64,000 bases of DNA, taken from contig LGRX02035479.1 of NCBI GenBank assembly GCA_001247695.2, positions 1 through 64,000 on the forward strand, given 5' to 3'. Below the pieces are notes generated by a model, which saw only the letters and a list, made by a program, of their open reading frames with translations, did not search any database and was not told where the DNA came from. The position numbers and the translations under genes are program-made. Of the stretch, positions 42,445 through 56,176 are shown in pieces. How positions within the stretch are numbered: the stretch's first letter is position 1; each line of letters opens with the position of its first letter. The DNA comes from Cymbomonas tetramitiformis. Lineage: Eukaryota; Chlorophyta; Pyramimonadophyceae; Pyramimonadales; Pyramimonadaceae.

Positions 42445-45018
42445 ATGGGCACCGCGCGTTGCTATTGCTCGGTTGTGGCAATGTTCATTTGCGTTGTTCT
42501 GCCTGCACTGATCCCGCTGGTTTACGTATTTTGGGCTGGTGCTCCGGACACCTTCGACCACATCGACATTTGCAAGTGCCCCTCGCTCTTTTCGCCGCTC
42601 CGCACGTTTTGCCGTTACGTCATCCCTCCATTTCCGCCACAACACCCACACGTGCTGCCGCGCATCATCTTTTCTCTGGCTTTCAGGAGAATGGCGACAT
42701 CTACACGAGCTCGTAAACGCCTATTGAAGGACTCCGACTTGGACGCCTCTATACGGCTTTTGGATGCGGTTCGGGACACTCCGACCGCTAGCACTCCACC
42801 TGTGGTGCCCCCTGCTGTTTCCAGCAACTCCGACGCTGCTGTCGCGTTGCGGAAACATCTTGTTGACCAACACGCCGCTGTTGACGTGGTCTACAAGGGG
42901 AGGTTGCATCGGGCTTGGGCCAAGGGTATCCGCGAGGATATCCTTGGTTCCAAGAAACATCATTATCGTGGCACTGACGACACCGACCGTCTCTCCGAGT
43001 TGGTGGTGCAGCTTCGGACCGAGTTTGAGTCCGCTGGGCTGGACTTGACCCCCTTTGACCTCGACGACCCCGCCTCTCTGGTTATCGAGAAGGTGAATGG
43101 GCTCCTCTATGACGTCTTGGCCCTCGTCGTGGAGCGGAACTCTGTGGCCGACACCTGGCTTCGGGGTACGGACTCTTCGGCTGACCGAGATGGACGTCGT
43201 GCCCTCATCGACATCATCAAGGGGAGCGTGCCGACAGTCCTTCGCGAGAGCCACCAGCAGGAGCATGCGGCGCTTCGTTATCCCGCAGGCGTTGACCCGC
43301 AGCCGATCTTGGCTCGTGAGCAACGTCTGGTGCGGGATAACCGCGCTCCTGACTGGCAGCCCACCGACGAGACCCGTAAGCTGTCACTCTACAACCGCCT
43401 CGACCCGATCTTCTACGCGGCGGTGAAGGTGCGTTATCCGCTTGCGGGTGACCTCGGCGGAGTCACTCTCCGCTCGCTGCAGGCTCTCGTCGTGGCCATC
43501 TTCCAGGCATGGGCGCAGTCGGACGAGGGGGCGTCGGCGCGTGAGAAGCAGACACTGGGGACGGGCGGTAGGCCCTCTGCGCTTGTCACGTCGTCTGAGT
43601 ACGCCGTTCTGCTCGAGGAGATTGCGGCCTTGAAGGCCTTGGTGCGAGGTGGCCGTGCGGGCGGGGGACAGCAGCCGCAGCCGCAGCATCGGGGGAAGCA
43701 GCATCCGAGGGGGTTTCGCGTGGGTGCAGGCAACCCCCCCGCGGTCGGCTTCGACCGCGACAGCATGAAGGCCAAGCCGCTGTGCCACCGCTGCCGCAAG
43801 GCCGGTAAGGGAGAGGTATATCACCCGTATCGCGACTGCCCGCTTGGCGGTCGCCAACACTCACCGGCCACGGCCGCGGCTTTCTGCATTCCCATTGAGC
43901 AGGAGGACGCGGAAGGCCTGCACGCATTGGCGCTCGTGCAGGTCTTCCAGGACGCGGCGGACAGTGGACCGGAGGCCTTCTCGCATGCGGCGTTGGCGTA
44001 TGGTCCGCCCGCGGTGCTCTCCGCGGACGGCGTCGGTGGGATCGACGTGGCGGCCTACGGGTTCAGCGTACCGCCTCCGCCTTCTGGCGGGACCGACGAC
44101 GAGGACATCTTGCGGCGGCTTGATGCCCTCACCTCTGAGGTTCAGGCCGCCCAAGAGCAGGTACATTACACTCACGCATCCTTTGTTCCTGGGAGTGCGG
44201 TTGAGGAGCATGCATCGGCTCTGGTGTGTGGCCCTGCCGCTGCGGCGGGGATCACACCGGAGGGGCAGGTTCCGGCAGGTGGTGCGGCGGCATCGGCGTC
44301 CGCCGTGCCGGCCCCTGCTATGCCTGTTTCGCAGGCGAAGGATGTACGGCCCGCGCCAGTTCAATCGGCGCGGGTGACCACCACAGAGGCGACATGCGGT
44401 GAGTTCGGAGGCTTCGTGCAGACAGTGAATCACGCCGCCGTCCACCCGTCTGACCTGACAGGCTATGACACGGACGACTACGAGGATTACGCCAACGGTA
44501 CTTTCGCGGTGAAGCCGCGGGCTCAGTCCGGTGCTGTCGGATGCGGTGTGCCGCCTTTCGGCTTTGGCACGCCGGCGATCGGCGCTCTCGCGGTGCTCTC
44601 TCTGTTGTGCATTTCTTTTGCAGGTGTGTCTGTTTCGGCATCCACAGCTTCTGCTGTGTCGGCATGTGCACCGGCTACGGAGATGCCTTCGCCTGGTGGT
44701 GATCTCGATTGGGAGGCTCCGTCAATTTTCTCTACGAATGATTTTCTTGATCCGGTGATGACGGCTCAGGGTCTCCTATTGCCTGACGATGTGCCACAGC
44801 TTCAGCCGCCCGAGCCTCCTGACACTTTGAGCTTTTTAGCATTTCAGGATTTGGCTCAAGCGGATTTGGGTATTGACATGGCATTCTACTACGGCATGGC
44901 CTTACATGAGAGCGGTCCTCTTAATGCGGAGCACTATTATGGGGCTGGCTTTTTTACTTCCTATTATGGGATGGACTTCCGTGAGGCCACCGCTGACTAC
45001 TTTGGTACTGTCGATTGA
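42445..45018 (+). CDS. gag: E2 Gag-like protein
   Basis: Intact frame of 857 residues from ATG 42445, or 775 from ATG 42691 (MATSTRARKRLLKD). The second start follows a TTTCAG acceptor-like site and may be used after splicing. The N-terminal half is alpha-helical capsid-like, followed by a basic Gln/Gly-rich stretch and a CX2CX9HX4C knuckle (LCHRCRKAGKGEVYHPYRDC) near residue 363 of the shorter form. The long C-terminal part is Ala/Pro-rich, with a hydrophobic segment (GALAVLSLLCISFAGVSV) near residue 630 and an acidic, Tyr-rich end with repeated YYG. The longer form also has a hydrophobic N-terminus (VVAMFICVVLPALIPLVYVF). It is not evidently related to the E1/E3 Gag outside the knuckle. Confidence 0.8.
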   Translation: MGTARCYCSVVAMFICVVLPALIPLVYVFWAGAPDTFDHIDICKCPSLFSPLRTFCRYVIPPFPPQHPHVLPRIIFSLAFRRMATSTRARKRLLKDSDLDASIRLLDAVRDTPTASTPPVVPPAVSSNSDAAVALRKHLVDQHAAVDVVYKGRLHRAWAKGIREDILGSKKHHYRGTDDTDRLSELVVQLRTEFESAGLDLTPFDLDDPASLVIEKVNGLLYDVLALVVERNSVADTWLRGTDSSADRDGRRALIDIIKGSVPTVLRESHQQEHAALRYPAGVDPQPILAREQRLVRDNRAPDWQPTDETRKLSLYNRLDPIFYAAVKVRYPLAGDLGGVTLRSLQALVVAIFQAWAQSDEGASAREKQTLGTGGRPSALVTSSEYAVLLEEIAALKALVRGGRAGGGQQPQPQHRGKQHPRGFRVGAGNPPAVGFDRDSMKAKPLCHRCRKAGKGEVYHPYRDCPLGGRQHSPATAAAFCIPIEQEDAEGLHALALVQVFQDAADSGPEAFSHAALAYGPPAVLSADGVGGIDVAAYGFSVPPPPSGGTDDEDILRRLDALTSEVQAAQEQVHYTHASFVPGSAVEEHASALVCGPAAAAGITPEGQVPAGGAAASASAVPAPAMPVSQAKDVRPAPVQSARVTTTEATCGEFGGFVQTVNHAAVHPSDLTGYDTDDYEDYANGTFAVKPRAQSGAVGCGVPPFGFGTPAIGALAVLSLLCISFAGVSVSASTASAVSACAPATEMPSPGGDLDWEAPSIFSTNDFLDPVMTAQGLLLPDDVPQLQPPEPPDTLSFLAFQDLAQADLGIDMAFYYGMALHESGPLNAEHYYGAGFFTSYYGMDFREATADYFGTVD

Positions 45019-45346
45019 ATTCTTGCTCACTCTGGAGGCACACCGACATGGTGGTGTGCAGAACTCCTGTGACCTCAAAGACTTCTTCAATCTGGTTTAT
45101 GTTTTGCTTTGACTACTTTACAATCTTCAATCTGACTTGCTAGCACGGTTCTTTTCACTTGTTTAGCGGTGCCTTAATTGCCCGTATGCTTTTGTTCACG
45201 TGCTACCTAGAGGTTTCCAATTTGTGTATCAGAATAGCACAGTTGGATTGGCAGTTAGACTTGTCACCTAGCTCCTGCCCTAACCCTAACAGCCTTACAT
45301 TTTCTGACTCTCCTAGCCAGTCACCACCCACAGTGCTGGGGTGGTG

Positions 45347-45601
45347 TGCTGAAATCTGTATAGGCAGCCCTGACTGGGAGTCCCGGTGCAGGCCCCTATG
45401 ACAGATCCCTAGGACCAACACTGGACTGCTGACTGATCTGTAGGTTCGTACTGTGACACACGCGGTGTCACCGGTAGGCTAGATTCAGAGACCGTCCGAG
45501 ACCGTTCCGGGTATATCTAGCTTAGGGTTTATTTATCTTACACAGTTTATCCACACGAGTACGGGAGTTTCTGATATCTAGTGTACTTGGATATTCCGGT
45601 A
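45347..45601 (+). repeat. E2 3' LTR
   Basis: Identical by eye to 42038-42292; directly preceded by the purine tract CTGGGGTGGTG. Confidence 0.9.
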
Positions 45602-45622
45602 CGCTATAGCAGAGGGAGTAGC

Positions 45623-45866
45623 TGATGAAGACGGTGAAATATATATATATATACATATATATATCAGTCTACCTAAGAACAAAGCTGACCAGCGGTGGTC
45701 ACGAAGGAACACTGTAAGTCTAAGATGAGATAATAAGAATACCGGGTGTTTTTATTATCGGGCAGAAACTCGGGAAGCTAGCGGACGTGGCACCTCAGGG
45801 CGAGGGGTGATAAAAGGAGGATCCACTCCCCCCCTTGTGGGGGGGGTAAAAGTGGTCTCCCCATCA
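45623..45866 (-). repeat. E4 3' LTR
   Basis: Direct repeat of 47140-47380. Contains an (AT)n hairpin near its plus-strand start and CACCTCAGGGCGAGGGGTGA, shared in pattern with the LTRs of E1 and E3. Confidence 0.9.
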
Positions 45867-47139
45867 CACCACCTCATCCCGAAGGTATGAGGTGCCACGA
45901 ACGATGAGACGAGCCGAGACCTAGGGTCTAAACAAAGCAACCTGAACCCTAATGAATCTTTCTCAAAATGGCTAGTGGGGCATACGCCTGGCGCCGGGTC
46001 AAATGCGTTGCCGGCCAGTGCTCTAGGGGCCACCACCCATGCATGTGCCGCGGGGATGGGCTACTCCCGCGGGCTAGAGAGGCCAAACATCATCCAACAC
46101 CCGCGCGGGGCTGCGCCACCGCGCGGTCAAGCACCACCACAACGAGGAGACCAACGCGAGGGGCTCGAAGGTGCAGAATGCCGCTGTGCAGATCGTGCGA
46201 AAAAATGCGGTGGGATAGGACGCCATCCCAAACGGCAATGCCAGAACCTGCGCGAGTGCAAGGCGGTGAAAGTGTGGCCGCGCCACCAGCCATCACCAGA
46301 TGCCAACCAGAGCGCACGCATGAAGAAGGTGAGCGAGGTGGTGCGGCGAAATCGGTGGCGTCAAAGGTGTTGCTGCCGACGCTGGAATCGTGAAGGTAGA
46401 GCTTGGTGTCTGGCGCCCAAGCACCACCAGACACCACCAGAGCAAAAACAGGGGTAAATCGCTGCTGTCGAAGTAGATGCAGTGTAGCTCGAACTACGGC
46501 CATGCGCGCCCGCTGGTGTAAAGAAGCCATACAGCTCTGGCTGCAAAATCCGTAAGGCAGAGGGTTTGGGTTCGTGGTGAAAACGTAACTTTTTGTAGAA
46601 TTGACCAAAATGAGCGATGAAAAAGTCAATCTGGGGTGGATTTTGGCAAGGAAAACGGTGGTCGCGTCAAAAAATCGTGCGGTAAGCCAATTCACCGGTA
46701 GGAGAGGCGCTGCCGTCCAGAAAGTTCAAAGGCTATAATAATATGCGGACGCGTTAGCAAATGCGCGTCGATAGAAAGAGAAAGAAAAAAAATACGGAAG
46801 CAAATGCTGCTTCAAGGTTGTCGTAGAACTCAAGCATGCGGTGAATTCAAAAACACGTGGCTTGACGCGTGCAATGTCGCCGCCAAAGCCAAACCCTGCT
46901 GGTTTCGCGAGGTTGTAGTGGACGTGCGTTGCCGCACGTAATGCAGGAACAGTAGTAGCCCCAAATATATATAAATCCAACGAGACGCAGTAGCCCCAAT
47001 GGAAGTCAGATGTAGAGAACGAATGCCGTTCAATCAGATGTGCGTAGCGCTGCGCTACGGTATACCGCGAATGCCGCGGGATCAAAGAAAAAGGCGAAGC
47101 TCCGCGAGCCACCACTGAACAGTGGTGTGACCCATAACC

Positions 47140-47380
47140 TGATGAAGACGGTGAAATATATATATATACATATATATATCAGTCTACCTAAGAACAAAGC
47201 TGACCAGCGGTGGTCACGAAGGAACACTGTAAGTCTAAGATGAGATAATAAGAATACCGGGTGTTTTTATTATCGGGCAGAAACTCGGGAAGCTAGCGGA
47301 CGTGGCACCTCAGGGCGAGGGGTGATAAAAGGAGGATCCACTCCCCCCCTTGTGGGGGGGTAAAAGTGGTCTCCCCATCA
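47140..47380 (-). repeat. E4 5' LTR
   Basis: Direct repeat of 45623-45866; on the minus strand it runs straight into the primer-site sequence GGTTATGGGTCACACC at 47139 downward. Confidence 0.9.
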
Positions 47381-47488
47381 GTAGCCCCTGGTGTTTTCAC
47401 TAGCCTGCTTTGCAGGGATACCGCACTCTCAGGACTTTGTCCCCTTTGCTAGCGTAAATGTTTTATTATTATTAATATCATTTTCTCT

Positions 47489-47760
47489 TGTCACGACTAC
47501 AGGCATTCACGGAACCTATCGGTAAACCGAGTAAAGAACATTCCCCCTTTCTAGAGTAAAGTCAACCCCCTTTCTGTGTCACCCCTCACTGCGAGTGTCA
47601 CTTGCAGGCTGTCACGTGCTCTCCGACAGACAATCCGACACACACAAAACCCTGAGTAATTGTGTTATCAAATTGTCTTAGCCGTTTCACCAGTTCCTGA
47701 CTGTTTCCCGAGCTGTGAATATATATCTCACTATATATATATCACACTCTTCGTGATTCT
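47489..47760 (+). mobile_element. Probable solo or decayed LTR of the E1/E3 type
   Basis: TGTCACCCCTCACTGCGAGT near 47577 followed by a long AT hairpin (near 47720-47745) repeats the order of motifs in the E1, E3 and E4 LTRs, here in plus orientation. No partner LTR or target duplication was identified. Confidence 0.35.
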
Positions 47761-49461
47761 GATGGCTTCGCGCATAAATTTCAGAAGGTTTGGCTTGCAT
47801 CCTCCCGCCTCACTTGGAGGATGAACTATATACGTCGTTAATCGGTGAATGAAAAACAACCTGCGCACAATATTGTATATGAACGCTAGGGATACGATAT
47901 AGTGAGATCTTAACAATAATTCAAGCGAGGCAGCGCATGGCCAACAAAGCGATCGGGGTTGATCCCGCCAGGGTAGGACCCCAGACGCACTGCTACCTCT
48001 CCGATTAAAAAAGAAAAATGAAGCAACTGCTTTTACACCAATTCTAAAACACCAGATCGCATTTCTAAAACACACGATCACAAAAAATGCGCACAATACT
48101 GCCAAACATCATAACACGGAGAGGCTACAACAGAGGCGGCCATATGAAGGAAGTTGTGCGTACGAATTTTAAAACAAAAAATAGATGTCTTTATAGACAC
48201 ATGTAGTGGGAAAGCCAAGCGCGCAAAATGGAAAACAACAAACCGATCTTGAGCCAGCAACGCAGGGAAAACATGCGACCGGGTAAACAAATGAGGAGGG
48301 CAAATCCATACAAAAACGGCGCTCACATCCGCATGTAAAATTCCCGCACACAATGCAACCTACTTCTGGCCGCCACGATCTTCAAAAAATAAAAACTAAA
48401 CCCCAACAGTCTATATTTTTGAAGAAACGAAGATACGGAAATTATTTCATTGTACAACCAGTCAAACTTCAGAAAGCAAATCATCGTATCGATCCATCGA
48501 ACGACTGCGATTTTCATTGGTTAACAAAAATATGATGATTGCCATCAAAGATCTCATTAATTGTTGTGTTGTCAACATCGTCATACTTACATCAACCACA
48601 ATCTAACCATCGGCAGGAATGTCTCGCGCGCGCATTCATCCCTTCTCAAAACTGACTAAACTAAAATTGTAAACGCGTTCAGGTCGAGGTCTCTTGATGG
48701 CTACGATGCCATACCGTATTGGACACGCCTATCTTCAGGTCATGATTTTCCTCACTATCATACTTGATCGCCGCGTCGCGCGTCGATGGCATATTTAATG
48801 GATGACGCTATCATCAGGTTCTAGGGTATCGGTATTCAGTTCACAAATATCGCAACTTTTGCAATATCTTTTTTTCGTAAGGCCCAACTTCGATAAACTA
48901 AGATACGTAAACATTTATCCTGAAACGTCATATGGCCGGTCATATTGCATGCCAATCCTACGGTCATAACTCCCGTCACAAAGGATGGCGCCATTTCCAC
49001 ATGAAACTTTTTTATGTCTTCTGTTTGTTTTGAATTATCAATTCTGAAAGTGAAGAGCAGTCACTTCTACATACTTCTTTTTGAAACCTTTGGGTTTTGC
49101 ATGTCTACTTGTACAGACATATCTCACACCTCACTAAGAGGATATCAACTAGTTAATAACATAACATCTCCGAAAAGTCTGTAAGGTACATACTGTACAT
49201 GTCACTAAATCCGGGTTGGCAAGTATGATATGAGTAAGTCAAAGTGTTGGGTTCGCCTCACTTGGAGGGATCCCAAAGCGTTTAGAAGTAGTATATAACC
49301 TCCTCGAACCGCACACCCCTGCTTTACAAGCTGTTGAAGGTACAGCTCGACCCTCCTTTCACAGTTCAAACTCTCTTTCATAACTGCAGGAATAAGGGCT
49401 GCCTTCCCAACAGGCAGAAAAGAAGACGGTTACATCTCTTGCTGTGCACCACGCAAACCAC
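47761..49461. other. AT-rich intergenic stretch
   Basis: No gene supported. The 3' UTR of the DDX41 gene should occupy the last 100-300 bases. No repeat family known from the rest of the window was seen. Confidence 0.5.
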
Positions 49462-53188
<3,727 letters not shown>

Positions 53189-53843
53189 AATGCTGCAACA
53201 GGTCGAAAAAAAGCGCTAACGCAATGATACGTGAATATACAGCACTGGGAAGTTCTATCGTAACCTATGTGAGCCTGCGAGAATCTGAGCGAAACACTCT
53301 CGTGAGCATTGCAGTTTGATCTCTGGTGTGAGTTATATAGTCAATGATAGCGTTGTGCCCAAAAAATGACGTCCCAGTGTTTGTGAGTGTGCGGGTCGCC
53401 GACGAGTAATACGGCGTACTGGTCGCGAACTAGAGAATGAATTAAAGTTGCTTCCTTTCTTTTTCGTTTTTTGGAGCAGCAGCCGAGCGAAGGAGTCACA
53501 CGATAGGACAGGCTCGTTTCAGGTTTCATTCAGTGGATCTTCGAGCATGCGATGGAAGTCTTCGGGGAATGGGAATTGGTGTTGACACATCGGGGGAATT
53601 AACTTTAATCCCATGATCCGACGTAAAGTATTCGATTCGGTCGATCGTACGTAGAGTAGAGCAAGTTTAATTCCATTCGGCTCGTCTCGCCTGTTGGCTG
53701 TTCAAGTTGGAAGTTCTTAGTTCAGTCATCTCGACTGTGACACTCGACTGTAGATAAGTCTGAACGGTGGCTCGCTGCTCGCCCTCTTTCACTTTGGAGC
53801 AACGCACGGAAGACTACCCTGCACAGTAAGTCTTTTCCCTTCG
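53189..53843. other. Upstream region of DDX41 and flank of element E3
   Basis: Should contain the DDX41 promoter (the gene runs toward lower coordinates). No TATA box was clearly seen. TCGA-rich tracts near 53640-53760 are the only notable composition. Confidence 0.45.
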
Positions 53844-54090
53844 TGTTATAGGAAAGTAGATATATAGTGATATATATACTCTTCTGAAAAGTGACAAAAC
53901 ACAGTGAGGCAGGGTGTTCGGTTCCGCTAAAGTCGGATTAAAGAAGATAATCGGGCTTTACGCTGGCGGACCGGAACACACGAGCTGAGCAGACAGCAGG
54001 CATTGCAAGTGACATCCGAGCAGGCGAGGGGTGACACAGGGCACCACAGACCTCCCCCCTTATGGGGGGAGAAAGTCAATGTTCCCATGA
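53844..54090 (-). repeat. E3 3' LTR
   Basis: Limits set by homology with E1 and E4, since the partner LTR is missing. Starts TGTTATAGGAAAG and ends TTCCCATGA, followed by CACCACCTCACCCC as in E4. Confidence 0.55.
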
Positions 54091-54214
54091 CACCACCTCA
54101 CCCCGAAGGTGGGAGGTGCACTGCAGGGTCAGCCGGTACTCCCGGGCAAGCGGCTAGAAAGAATGTATTGTTCCATTAGTCACTAGCTAACTCGTGATGT
54201 ACAATTTCAGGGTT

Positions 54215-55735
54215 TCAATCTAGGGTTTGGGGCTGAGTGCCAATCACATCGTCAGCTCTTGCAACGTGCGGCACCCAAACGGGCGAAGAGCGGAGAGCTG
54301 GCCAGTCGGTGTCCTCGTCTTGGAAGGCCGGGGAGGCACCAACAGGCCCGTCCAACAACGGAGGTGCGACGGAATCTTCCACATGCACCACCGGAGCGGC
54401 GGCATCGACGGGGTCAATCACGTCAGCACCACCAGGTGCGGGCAGTTGCAACCGAACGGACTGGAACGCCGGCTCCAAGTCGGAGTCACCCGACGGGGTA
54501 GGTGCATTACCCGCGGGCGGCGGGTCAGGTGCTCCGCCTGCGGGAGGCGGCCGAAGTGACGGACGGGGCGCGGCCGGCTTGGACGTCTCAAGATGTTTGT
54601 TGTTGGCGAAGGCCTCGAGACGTAAGGGCAAGCACCGCGGGTGCCTGAGTGCGCGTCAGTGACACCCCACATGCGAAAACACACCGCACATGGGTAGCCG
54701 GTGCCGGACCACTTCTTGTACAGGGCAGTGGGGGAGTCCGCCACCCACTCCCCATCAAGCGGCGCCTTCGATTGCCTCTGCGGGCGGAGCGCCATGGCGG
54801 TAGGGCGGCTGGGGGGGTCAGGAGTCTGGGAAATAATAATAATAATAAAACATTTACGCTAGCAAAGGGGACAAAGTCCTGAGAGTGCAGTATCCCTGCA
54901 AAGCAGGCTAGTGAAAACACCAGGGGCTACTCCCTCTGCTACAGCGCGCCCACAAATAGGGGCTCAGCCCGCTTGGCAGCCCGTCTGGGGCTTCTGAGTC
55001 AGGGTCTTGGGGCGGTAGTCGGAGGAGCCAGACGGAGCGCCGGAATCCTGCTGGGACGAAAGTGTGGCAAGGGGGCTTTCGTCCCGAAATGCAAGGCGGA
55101 TGCGAAGGGCAAGGCGGTCAACCGTGAAGAGATGACCTGAACGCAATTCGCGGAGCACCACCAGGTAGAGGGGGGTGGCGTAGGGGCTCTGCTTCGCGGA
55201 CTCGGCCAAGATGTGCCAGAGGTCCGCAACGCGGTCAGAGTCGCCGTACGCCGGCTTGACCTTTCGGTGTCGTTCTTGAAGGCGTCGGATGGTGGCTAGC
55301 TGGGGCGCAGGGTCCACGGTCTCAGAGATGACAACCGCGCGCATCTGAGTCCAGTAGCGCATCCCATCGGCGCCGGGCACACCCTCGACCTCGTAACGTA
55401 GTCGCTGGAGGGCGTAACGGCCGTCGGCAGGATGGGATCGAGCGCACTCGTGGTAGAGGGTGAGAGCACTACCACGAAGAGGGTGGGGCAAGAGGCAGAA
55501 GAGAATCTCGTTCATGGTGACGTGATAGAATTCGTACTCGTGCTCCAGATCCAGTAACTTCGCCGCCTCGGTGTACGAGATGGGGAACATCACGTGTGCC
55601 AAGCCGGCAGTGAGGGAGGCAAAGTCAGCGTCGGCGGTGTCATTGTCAAAGGTAAAACCGTTGGGGAGCTTGAATCCAGTGGACTTGAGCAAGGCATGGT
55701 ATCGAAGTTTTTCGGCCGTATCGATAGTTTCCGAT
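54215..55735 (-). pseudogene. gag: E3 gag gene, interrupted by a SINE-like insertion, 5' truncated
   Basis: Two frames (54964-55735 and 54215-54823) belong to one protein. Removing the 152-bp insertion and one copy of its 7-bp duplication (159 bp, 53 codons) joins them in frame. The protein parallels the E1 Gag: LDLEHEY, ALQRLRYEVEG, DPAPQL, TPLYLVVLREL, then a CX2CX9HX6C knuckle (GYPCAVCFRMWGVTDAH then C). The insertion brings a stop at 54964. The N-terminus is missing. Confidence 0.8.
54831..54982 (-). mobile_element. SINE-like element, copy 2 (intact), inside E3 gag
   Basis: 152 bp ending in an ATT-repeat tail, bordered by 7-bp duplications (GTCTGGG on the plus strand, 54824-54830 and 54983-54989). 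It carries, uninterrupted, the sites where E2 (CGCGCTGTAGC) and E4 (GGAGTAGCCCC) have inserted in copy 1. Confidence 0.75.
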
Positions 55736-55975
55736 AAGTTTCGAATCAATATCAATCGATACGAATAAGTGCCTCGTACATATCGATCAATATGAATAAG
55801 TACAGTGTCCATATCAATAAATAGCAATATTTTTCAAAATGAAATGCCGTTTATCGATCGATATGAATAAGTGCAGAGTCCATATCAATAAATAACAATA
55901 AGTGAACTCTATTTTGCACGTATCGATATATATTGATATATAAATATGGCCAGAATCTGTTCCTTCTCTCTCTTT
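55736..55975. other. AT-rich stretch with repeated ATATCGAT and GAATAAGTGC motifs
   Basis: Short diverged repeats such as CATATCAATAAATA and ATCGATATGAATAAG occur two or three times. It marks the break of element E3 and the start of another sequence; perhaps part of a small transposon. No gene. Confidence 0.5.
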
Positions 55976-55979
55976 CCGC

Positions 55980-56160
55980 TTTTTCTCTTTCTCCTCCGCG
56001 GTTCTCTTCGCAATCTCATCTTGCTCCTCTTCTGAACTAGTGCGGAAAGCTTCGATTTCAGCTTCATGACCGGGTAGATTCTTCTATGGCTCCCACGTAT
56101 CAGTGCCTTCTCCTAAGATTTTCCATTTTATTATGAGCCACTGCTTGTCGCGAACTTATG
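55980..56160 (-). pseudogene. Chromodomain fragment
   Basis: On the minus strand the frame reads KQWLIIKWKILGEGTDTWEP, then a stop, then KNLPGHEAEIEAF and a charged tail (EEEQDEIAKRTAEEKEKK). This is the second half of a chromodomain (W-L-I-K-W-K ... T-W-E-P ... N-L). The first half is missing: the frame is cut at 56146 by the LTR-like repeat that contains the hAT element. It may belong with the methyltransferase-like fragment at 61-62 kb on the same strand, or to a chromovirus-type integrase. Confidence 0.6.
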
Positions 56161-56176
56161 CACGAAGCGTCCACAC

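Larger units (their letters stand above)
42038..45601 (+). mobile_element. E2: gag-only LTR retrotransposon
   Basis: LTRs of 255 bp (42038-42292 and 45347-45601) appear identical, indicating recent insertion. A 5-bp target duplication CGCTA flanks them (42033-42037, 45602-45606). The intact SINE-like copy near 54950 carries the corresponding unoccupied site, with one base difference. A purine tract GGGGTGGTG precedes the 3' LTR. After the 5' LTR comes GGTCGTGGCCCC, only loosely like the copia primer site. The single large frame encodes Gag; no pol gene is present. Confidence 0.9.
45623..47380 (-). mobile_element. E4: small non-coding LTR element (TRIM/SMART-like)
   Basis: LTRs of 244 and 241 bp (45623-45866, 47140-47380) differ mainly in AT-repeat and G-run length. 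They start TGATGAAGACGG and end CTCCCCATCA. The target duplication GTAGC lies at 45618-45622 and 47381-47385. The empty site (GGAGTAGCCCCTGG) is seen in the SINE-like copy near 54925. On the minus strand the 5' LTR is followed by GGTTATGGGTCACACC, matching the copia half-tRNA primer type. A purine tract GGGATGAGGTGGTG precedes the 3' LTR. The 1273-bp interior has no convincing gene, so it must be moved in trans. Confidence 0.9.
41989..47480 (+). mobile_element. SINE-like element, copy 1, split into three pieces
   Basis: Pieces at 41989-42037, 45607-45622 and 47386-47480 join to about 160 bp that match the intact copy at 54831-54982 (TGAGCCCC, GTGGGCGCGCT, AGCAGAGGGAGTAGCCCCTG, TTTGCTAGCGTAAATG, then an ATT-repeat tail). 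Candidate target duplication TTTTCTCT lies at 41981-41988 and 47481-47488. The splits are caused by elements E2 and E4. No clear pol III A and B boxes were found, so SINE-like means small, with a simple-repeat 3' tail and variable-length duplication. Confidence 0.65.
53844..55735 (-). mobile_element. E3: gag-only LTR element, 5' end lost
   Basis: One LTR (53844-54090) with the family pattern: TG start, AT hairpin (GATATATAGTGATATATATA), CGAGGGGTGACA, then outside it the purine tract read on the minus strand as GGGGTGAGGTGGTG. Gag is on the minus strand upstream of it. No second LTR was found; similarity to E1 stops near 55735, where AT-rich sequence with ATATCGAT motifs begins. The element is truncated or split there. 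Confidence 0.7.

Noticed and set aside
45619..45680. Hammerhead-ribozyme-like text at LTR ends (CTGATGA ... GAAA ... AT stem ... ATC in E4; TGACGA ... GAAA ... GTC in E1)
   Set aside because: Stem II and stem I do not pair, the first C belongs to flanking DNA, the E1 copies differ in core bases, and the motif is on the strand opposite to the element RNA inferred from gag and primer site.
46090..46695. 201-residue minus-strand frame inside E4
   Set aside because: No capsid, zinc-knuckle or other domain; composition looks random, so E4 is treated as non-coding.
41989..47480. tRNA-derived SINE with pol III promoter
   Set aside because: Only a weak A-box-like TAGCAGAGGG and no B box were seen; the name SINE-like rests on size, tail and duplications.
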